This document shows positions 32,074 through 36,841 of a DNA stretch of 36,841 nt, one piece after another. This DNA comes from Desulfobulbaceae bacterium (GTDB lineage: Bacteria > Desulfobacterota > Desulfobulbia > Desulfobulbales > Desulfobulbaceae), in assembly GCA_023544645.1 (NCBI GenBank), contig JAMJFO010000034.1, forward strand, positions 1 through 36,841, read 5' to 3'. Position 1 is the first letter of the stretch; the number at the start of each line of letters is the position of its first letter. Under the pieces are notes generated by a model. That model ran no database searches and was not told where the DNA came from. It saw only the letters and a program-made list of their open reading frames with translations. Both the position numbers and the translations under genes were made by a program.

Positions 32074-32814
32074 TTATGCACCAAGGTCGTCGCTGTCGAC
32101 AAAGGCATAGGCGCTGTGCTTGTGGATTGACTCAAAACTTTCCACCCCCACGGAAAACCAGTCAATATCCGGGTGCTCCAGGGATTTCTGGGAAACCATA
32201 CGTACCACGTCTTCAACAAACATCGGCCTGGCATACGCCTCTTCCGTGACAAATTTTTCATCCGGTCTTTTGAGCAGGGCGTAGAGTTCGCAGGAGCCGC
32301 AGCCTTCGACCAGGGATATCAGGTCTTCCAGCCAGATGAATTTGCGCGGCCTGACCGTGAGGTGTACTTCGGCGCGCTGGTTGTGGGCGCCGGCGCTGCT
32401 GATTTCCTTGGAGCATGGGCAAAGCGTGGTTACCGGAACGCTGACCGAAAGGAGCAGATCCTCCTGCTGGTTGATTGTTCCGATAAAAGCGCAGTTGTAT
32501 TCCATCAGGCTGGCAGTTCCGGTGACCGGGGCGTGCTTGGCGATAAAGTATGGAAAATTCATCTCCAGTTGCGCTTTTTCGGCCTGGAGCTGCTCCCGCA
32601 CCTCGGCCAGCAGCGCCGGGAAGATCCTGGCGCTCATGTCTTTTTTATGTTTGTTGAGGGCCTGGATAAACACGGAAGCACAGCTTTCGCGCACATGGTG
32701 CGGCATGGTCGCGCGGAGCGAAATGGATGCCACGGTCTGCTGATGTGAGCCCGATTTTTCACGGATACTGACCGGGCAGGTGAAATCTTTGATGCCGACG
32801 CTTTGCAGTTTCAT
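32074..32814 (-). CDS. folE2: GTP cyclohydrolase I type 2 (FolE2, GCYH-IB)
   Basis: The 246-residue enzyme converts GTP to 7,8-dihydroneopterin triphosphate for folate or queuosine synthesis. Family signatures are clear: SLRATMPHHVRESC near the N-terminus, VPVTTLCPCSKEISSAGAHN with the metal-binding active-site Cys132, the PMFVEDVVR helix and the terminal ESIHKHSAYAFV. FolE2 works with several divalent metals rather than only zinc. The length is typical. It is transcribed alone, convergent with the dehydrogenase gene and divergent from the S4 gene; the 200-bp upstream gap shows no recognisable Zur box or riboswitch. Confidence 0.95.
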   Translation of the reverse strand: MKLQSVGIKDFTCPVSIREKSGSHQQTVASISLRATMPHHVRESCASVFIQALNKHKKDMSARIFPALLAEVREQLQAEKAQLEMNFPYFIAKHAPVTGTASLMEYNCAFIGTINQQEDLLLSVSVPVTTLCPCSKEISSAGAHNQRAEVHLTVRPRKFIWLEDLISLVEGCGSCELYALLKRPDEKFVTEEAYARPMFVEDVVRMVSQKSLEHPDIDWFSVGVESFESIHKHSAYAFVDSDDLGA

Positions 32815-33016
32815 GGTAATTGATCACAGGGTAAAGCAACCATATCTTGTGGTTGCATTTTATCTGGTTCAGGTTCCAGACCAATACAGTATATTTATTT
32901 TCAGGACAAGTTTCATTTCCTGATCGGGAATAAAAACAAAGGCATAACCGTTTCTTCTTGGTTTGATGGATGAAAAAAAGTATGGTAGCCTGTATATGCT
33001 TAAAAACTGAGATGAT

Positions 33017-33415
33017 ATGATTATTCCCGCAACGGATGAAAAGGTCCGGATTGATAAATGGCTCTGGGCCGCCCGGTTTTTCAAGACTAGGTCAATGGCC
33101 GCAAAGGCGGTCAGCGGGGGACATGTCCATGTCAACGGCAGCCGGGTGAAACCGGCACGGCTTGTCCAGGCGGGTGATACGCTGCATATCCGCCGCGGTT
33201 TGCTTGAATTCGAAGTCATCGTGCTGGAGTTGAGCAGCCGCAGGGGGCCGGCCGTCAAGGCGCGCGCCCTGTACGAGGAGACCGGCGAGAGTATTCAGCG
33301 CCGGGAGCGGGATGCGCTGGACCGGCGCCTGGTAAAAGCTGCCGACTCCTCACCGCCGCGGAGGCCGGATAAACGGGAGCGAAGAAAAATTCGCAAATTT
33401 CTGCGCAAGGATTAA
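33017..33415 (+). CDS. hslR: S4-domain RNA-binding protein, Hsp15 (HslR) type
   Basis: The 132-residue basic protein has an S4 RNA-binding domain at ~8-70: [20 protein letters not shown], then [18 protein letters not shown] positively charged tail ([18 protein letters not shown]) follows. Hsp15 binds stalled 50S subunits carrying peptidyl-tRNA and helps recycle them. It is the first gene of a plus-strand run that continues 34 bp later with the IMP cyclohydrolase. The Shine-Dalgarno is weak. Confidence 0.9.
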   Translation: MIIPATDEKVRIDKWLWAARFFKTRSMAAKAVSGGHVHVNGSRVKPARLVQAGDTLHIRRGLLEFEVIVLELSSRRGPAVKARALYEETGESIQRRERDALDRRLVKAADSSPPRRPDKRERRKIRKFLRKD

Positions 33416-33449
33416 TTTTTTAGATAGGTTGATGGATAAGGAGGATGTA

Positions 33450-34070
33450 ATGAGAAAGGTCGAACGTGCGCTGATCAGTTTGACTGACAAGTCGGGAATA
33501 GATGATTTTGCCGGAGCCCTGGCCGCCCTTGGTGTTGAGATTCTCTCCACGGGAGGAACAGCCAAAAAAATCAGGGACAGCGGGATCGCTGTCACCGATG
33601 TCTCCGAATTTACAGGATTTCCCGAGATGCTGGACGGCAGGGTCAAAACCCTCCATCCCCTGGTCCATGGCGGCATCCTCAATCAGCGCTCAAATCCGGA
33701 TCACCAGCAGCAGTGCGCCAGGCATGGCATCAAGCCCATTGATATTATTGCCGTCAACCTGTATGCCTTTGAAAAGACCGTTGCCCGTGCGGACTGCACC
33801 CTTGCCGACGCCATTGAAAATATTGATATCGGCGGCCCCACGCTGCTGCGCGCTGCCGCCAAGAATTTCCAGGATGTGACGGTCATTGTTGACCCGGCTG
33901 ATTATGAACAGGTGTTGCGAGAAATAAAGGGTGCCGGCAACACAACCCTGAAGACGCGCTTTCGTCTTGCCGTCAAGGTTTTTCAGCTGACATCCGCTTA
34001 TGATACGACCATAGCCAGGTGGCTGGAAGGGGTGGATGTTGATTCCAATCCCTCTTTGCAGGGAGAGTAG
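33450..34070 (+). CDS. purH: Stand-alone IMP cyclohydrolase (N-terminal half of PurH)
   Basis: The 206-residue protein corresponds only to the MGS-like IMP cyclohydrolase domain of bifunctional PurH, which normally has ~520 residues. Features include [56 protein letters not shown], the [12 protein letters not shown] segment and [16 protein letters not shown]. It closes the ring of FAICAR to give IMP. The AICAR formyltransferase domain is absent and no frameshift remnant follows; the stop is a clean TAG directly before purN. ATG 33450 is preceded by a consensus Shine-Dalgarno (AAGGAGG, 33438-33444), better than the upstream TTG/ATG. The formylation step must be encoded elsewhere. Confidence 0.93.
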   Translation: MRKVERALISLTDKSGIDDFAGALAALGVEILSTGGTAKKIRDSGIAVTDVSEFTGFPEMLDGRVKTLHPLVHGGILNQRSNPDHQQQCARHGIKPIDIIAVNLYAFEKTVARADCTLADAIENIDIGGPTLLRAAAKNFQDVTVIVDPADYEQVLREIKGAGNTTLKTRFRLAVKVFQLTSAYDTTIARWLEGVDVDSNPSLQGE

Positions 34071-34072
34071 GA

Positions 34073-34648
34073 ATGCAGAAAATGGCGGTGCTGCTTTCCG
34101 GCAGCGGACGGACCCTTGATAATTTTCATGACCGCATCAGGGAAGGCTCGCTGCAGGCAAGCGTTGAAGTGGTTATTTCCAATGTCGCCGACGCCCTGGG
34201 GCTGGAGAAGGCCGGAAAGTACGGCTATCCGGCCTTTCACGCTGTGGGCAGCGAGGAAACCAACCGGATCATCGCCAAGTATGATGTTGATCTGATCGTC
34301 CTTGCCGGATATCTCAAACTGTACACGCCGCCGGAAAAACTCAGGCGGGCTGTGCTCAATATCCATCCTTCGCTTATTCCATCGTTCTGCGGGGACGGAT
34401 TTTACGGTCATTTCGTGCATGAGGCGGTCAAGGCCAGGGGCTGCAAAGTCAGCGGCTGCACTGTGCATTTCGCCAACGAGATTTATGATGAAGGACCGAT
34501 CGTTGTGCAAAAGTGCGTGGCTCTGGAGGATGACGATACCCCCGAAGATATTGCCGCCCGGGTTTTTGCCGTTGAATGCGAAGCATTTCCCGAAGCCATC
34601 AACCTTGTGGACAGCAAGGGCGTTGATTATTTCTGGAACAGGATATAG
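34073..34648 (+). CDS. purN: Phosphoribosylglycinamide formyltransferase (PurN)
   Basis: The 191-residue enzyme transfers a formyl group from 10-formyl-tetrahydrofolate to GAR, the third step of purine synthesis. It has the N-terminal LLSGSGRTLDNF loop, the catalytic Asn and His in VLNIHPSLIPSFCGDGFYGH, and the catalytic Asp in NEIYDEGPIVVQ. The FCGDGFYG insertion replaces the shorter FKG loop of E. coli PurN, a variant common in other phyla. The ATG follows GGAGAGTAGGA, 2 bp after the upstream stop, so it is translationally linked to the cyclohydrolase. Confidence 0.94.
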   Translation: MQKMAVLLSGSGRTLDNFHDRIREGSLQASVEVVISNVADALGLEKAGKYGYPAFHAVGSEETNRIIAKYDVDLIVLAGYLKLYTPPEKLRRAVLNIHPSLIPSFCGDGFYGHFVHEAVKARGCKVSGCTVHFANEIYDEGPIVVQKCVALEDDDTPEDIAARVFAVECEAFPEAINLVDSKGVDYFWNRI

Positions 34649-34656
34649 GAAGGTCC

Positions 34657-35187
34657 ATGGCCAAAGTTATCATGTCAGCCCAGGATATTGACCGGAGTCT
34701 TGACCGGATCAGCCTGGAAATACTGGAGCGCAACCGCGGGGGAGAGGACCTGGCCGTTATCGGCATCCATACCGGTGGTGTTTTTCTCGCTGAACGCATC
34801 CGGCAGAAAATATACGCCCGGGAAAAGGGTGAACTGCTGGTCGGCAGCCTCGATATCACCCTTTACCGGGATGACTGGAGTCTTATTTCGCAGAACCCCA
34901 TCGTCCGCAAGACCGATATTGGTTTTTCCCTGGAAGGGTTGCGGGTTGTCCTGGTGGATGATGTTGTGTTTACCGGCAGGACCATCCGGGCGGCCATGGA
35001 TGCCCTGATGGATTACGGCCGGCCCAACATGATCCAGCTGGCCGCTCTGGTGGACCGGGGCGGCAGAGAGCTCCCCATTCAGCCTGATTTTGTCGGTATG
35101 ACGATCATGGCCGGCGATACCGAGCAGGTCGATGTTCTCCTGAAGGAAAGCGCAGACCGTGATGAAGTCATAGTCTTTGCAAAATAA
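34657..35187 (+). CDS. pyrR: PyrR-type uracil phosphoribosyltransferase / pyrimidine regulatory protein
   Basis: The 176-residue type I phosphoribosyltransferase has the PRPP-binding loop VVLVDDVVFTGRTIRAAMDA and the PyrR-specific LVDRGGRELPIQPDFVG. In Firmicutes PyrR binds pyr mRNA and controls attenuation; elsewhere it may act mainly as a uracil phosphoribosyltransferase. No pyr gene or obvious PyrR binding loop is in the window, and the gene follows purN by 8 bp in a purine operon. A regulatory role is therefore uncertain. A Shine-Dalgarno (AGGAAGG) precedes the ATG. Confidence 0.92.
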   Translation: MAKVIMSAQDIDRSLDRISLEILERNRGGEDLAVIGIHTGGVFLAERIRQKIYAREKGELLVGSLDITLYRDDWSLISQNPIVRKTDIGFSLEGLRVVLVDDVVFTGRTIRAAMDALMDYGRPNMIQLAALVDRGGRELPIQPDFVGMTIMAGDTEQVDVLLKESADRDEVIVFAK

Positions 35188-35244
35188 CTGAAAATAACTG
35201 TAACGTGAGCATGAGTCCTCGATAAGGTGGTGCAGGGCGTTTAT

Positions 35245-36684
35245 ATGAGTGACAGGCAGGATCGTGCGCATGGATGTCCGGATCTTGAGATGATCTGTCA
35301 AAGGGTGCAGGAGAAATCCGTCAGTTACGACCGCTATAACTTCAGCAGCCGGTATAATGATTTCCTCAAGGCCTTTTTTGATCTCTGTCAGGAATACGAT
35401 TCACTGGATGATTTCAATCGTATCTGTATCGCGGTTCCCCTGGAGATGACCGGATTATCCTGCGCGCTCTATCTGGTCGATGAGAAAAAAAACGAGCTGC
35501 AGCTGGTCTGCGACAGCGAGAGAGGAGTGCTTGATCCCCCTGCGCCGACTCCGGCGGAAATTCATCTGCAGAGCGAAGCCTACGAAACGGCTGAGTCATA
35601 TATAGTTCCCATTTACAGCAGGACGATATTTCATGCCCCGCCGGAGGATTCCGCTCCCAAGGACTGGTTTTTGCTGGAGGGAACGTCCCGGCAGAACAGG
35701 ATCTTCGGCATGTTCGAGGTGAAACAGCTTGCAGCGCTGACCTCACTGGATAAATTCTTTTTTCAGAAATACTGCAACAGGATCGGTTATAATCTCCACA
35801 ACCGCCTGATCCTGATCCAGAACATAGATCATCTCAAGTTCATCAACAACCTGGTCATGGATATTGAGCACAATATTATTGTGCCGAACATGTATTTCAA
35901 ACATATATTCAACCAGTTGAAGAAAAAGATCAATGAGCTTGAGGAGCTTAAAACCGAGATGAGTCAACTGGTCATGCCGCCGGAGATTCAGCAGAAGTTT
36001 GCTGAGAATGTCAGTCACTGTGACGCTATTCATCAGGAAATGATCTCGTATCATCAGGAGCTGGTAAAGCACCATGCCAACATATCGCTTTTCCTGGAGA
36101 GTCTTTTTCGCCGTGAGCATTTTAAAAAAGGGCACCTGGTCCTGCGCACCAAGCGTTGTTTTGTTGAAAAAGAAGTAATACTGCCTCAACTGGAGCATTA
36201 CGCCAGCCGGCTGCGGGCGGCGAACGTGTCCATAGAACGGCCGCTCAACATGCTGGAGGAGGAATTTGAGATCCTGGTCGATGTGGGATTGTTGTCCCAG
36301 GTGTACGCCAATTTTTTTTCCAATGCGGCAAAATATGCTTCCGAGGTCGTTGACCATCACGGGCAGACTCGCAAGGCCGTTGCCTACGGCAGGGAACTGG
36401 TGAAAAATTTTCCCGAACCCGGCAAGGACGGCATAAAATTCAATGTCTTCACCACCGGACCGCATCTCGACGCGGATGAAGCGGAGAAGTTGTTCGAGGA
36501 AGGCGTTCGCGGCAAAGGGAGTGAAAAACATCCGGGAACCGGCCATGGACTGGCATTCATCAAACATGTTGTTGAGCTGCACGGCGGCAAGGTTGGTTAT
36601 GAACCGACCCGGGAGGGCAATAATTTCTATTTCATTCTGCCCCTGCCTCCGTCAACCACGCTTCCGGTCCCGGAAAAGCTCTGA
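35245..36684 (+). CDS. Sensor histidine kinase with GAF-like N-terminal domain, atypical
   Basis: The 479-residue cytoplasmic protein (no membrane span) has a GAF-like region (~30-190: LEMTGLSCALYLVDEKKNEL), a candidate phosphoacceptor helix with His209 in VMDIEHNIIVPNMYF, a coiled-coil segment (~225-250), and an HATPase_c domain (~325-470). The N box is VYANFFSNAAKYA and the G2 box GTGHGLAFIKHVVELHGG. The G1 position reads VFTTGPHLD and lacks the usual adenine-binding Asp of DxGxG. ATG 35245 is preferred over GTG 35227 because AGGG lies about 8 nt upstream. No response regulator is adjacent, so it may be an orphan kinase. It lies 57 bp after pyrR and may be co-transcribed. Confidence 0.85.
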   Translation: MSDRQDRAHGCPDLEMICQRVQEKSVSYDRYNFSSRYNDFLKAFFDLCQEYDSLDDFNRICIAVPLEMTGLSCALYLVDEKKNELQLVCDSERGVLDPPAPTPAEIHLQSEAYETAESYIVPIYSRTIFHAPPEDSAPKDWFLLEGTSRQNRIFGMFEVKQLAALTSLDKFFFQKYCNRIGYNLHNRLILIQNIDHLKFINNLVMDIEHNIIVPNMYFKHIFNQLKKKINELEELKTEMSQLVMPPEIQQKFAENVSHCDAIHQEMISYHQELVKHHANISLFLESLFRREHFKKGHLVLRTKRCFVEKEVILPQLEHYASRLRAANVSIERPLNMLEEEFEILVDVGLLSQVYANFFSNAAKYASEVVDHHGQTRKAVAYGRELVKNFPEPGKDGIKFNVFTTGPHLDADEAEKLFEEGVRGKGSEKHPGTGHGLAFIKHVVELHGGKVGYEPTREGNNFYFILPLPPSTTLPVPEKL

Positions 36685-36754
36685 AATTTAGAGAATCTCG
36701 TTTTCCGTTTCCGCCTGTTTTCGGCTCTTTTTTATTTTTTCCCCGATAAAAAAT

Positions 36755-36779
36755 TGATGGACTCGTAAAAAGTCCATCA
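36755..36779. repeat. Perfect 9-bp hairpin, possible dispersed repeat unit
   Basis: TGATGGACT (36755-36763) and AGTCCATCA (36771-36779) form a perfect stem with loop CGTAAAA. The ACTCGTAAAAAGTCC core resembles sequences I recall in dispersed intergenic repeats of Desulfobacterota genomes. It lies 70 bp after the kinase gene, downstream of T-rich DNA, and has no U-tract after the stem, so terminator function is uncertain. The rest of 36685-36841 shows nothing else. Confidence 0.5.
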
Positions 36780-36841
36780 CACACTAAAAAGATGGCTAAG
36801 TAAAAATTTCGATATACAAGGAATAGTGGTGTCGGCCAAGC

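Noticed and set aside
33429-33449. TTG/ATG starts upstream of the IMP cyclohydrolase
   Set aside because: The AAGGAGG at 33438-33444 lies inside this extension and positions the ribosome on ATG 33450, where family homology begins.

Overview
The window looks like chromosomal DNA of a Gram-negative, anaerobic member of the Desulfobacterota, plausibly near Desulfobulbales. This is inferred from the gene repertoire: a family II (Mn) pyrophosphatase, FolE2 instead of FolE, a one-domain IMP cyclohydrolase, an orphan CooC, a secreted tetraheme cytochrome with an apparent in-frame selenocysteine codon, PilZ proteins and a class III cyclase. I found no rRNA, tRNA, CRISPR array, intact insertion sequence or phage gene.

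Region 1 (1-19928) is a cell-surface polysaccharide locus. It opens with the end-truncated gene of a hexapeptide-repeat acyltransferase (minus), a small secreted InlB-repeat protein and a flippase-like membrane protein (plus). A four-gene minus-strand operon follows (7358 to 3035): a GT4 glycosyltransferase, an uncharacterised protein with an HxH motif, an SDR sugar epimerase/reductase and a polysaccharide pyruvyl transferase. Next come a very large membrane protein ending in an SGNH hydrolase domain (7831-10572, plus) and a convergent flippase-like protein fused to a TolB/PD40 beta-propeller (12750-10717, minus). A plus-strand run (13147-19928) encodes two GT4 and three GT2 glycosyltransferases and ends with the initiating polyprenyl-phosphate sugar-1-phosphate transferase. 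Together these would start a lipid-linked glycan, extend it and decorate it with acyl and pyruvyl groups.

Region 2 (19929-27000) holds housekeeping and redox genes. They are a CooC-type nickel-insertion ATPase, divergent from a Bax-inhibitor-1 family protein; an uncharacterised anchored protein; Mn-pyrophosphatase; a metallophosphatase-like tetraheme cytochrome; and rarA, which overlaps the cytochrome gene. The cytochrome reading frame is interrupted by a TGA that reads best as selenocysteine. Restoring it supplies a signal peptide and a CGU motif, and a hairpin with a GGUC loop follows the UGA at the spacing used by bacterial SECIS elements.

Region 3 (27118-30367) is a second-messenger island. 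It holds a pseudo-receiver/GAF/adenylate cyclase protein convergent with four tandem, translationally overlapping PilZ paralogues, all of which keep the c-di-GMP binding motifs.

Region 4 (30596-36684) is metabolic: a succinate-semialdehyde-type aldehyde dehydrogenase convergent with folE2, then a plus-strand run of an Hsp15-like S4 protein, IMP cyclohydrolase, purN, pyrR and a GAF-like histidine kinase. The right edge carries a perfect 9-bp hairpin of the kind found in dispersed repeats.
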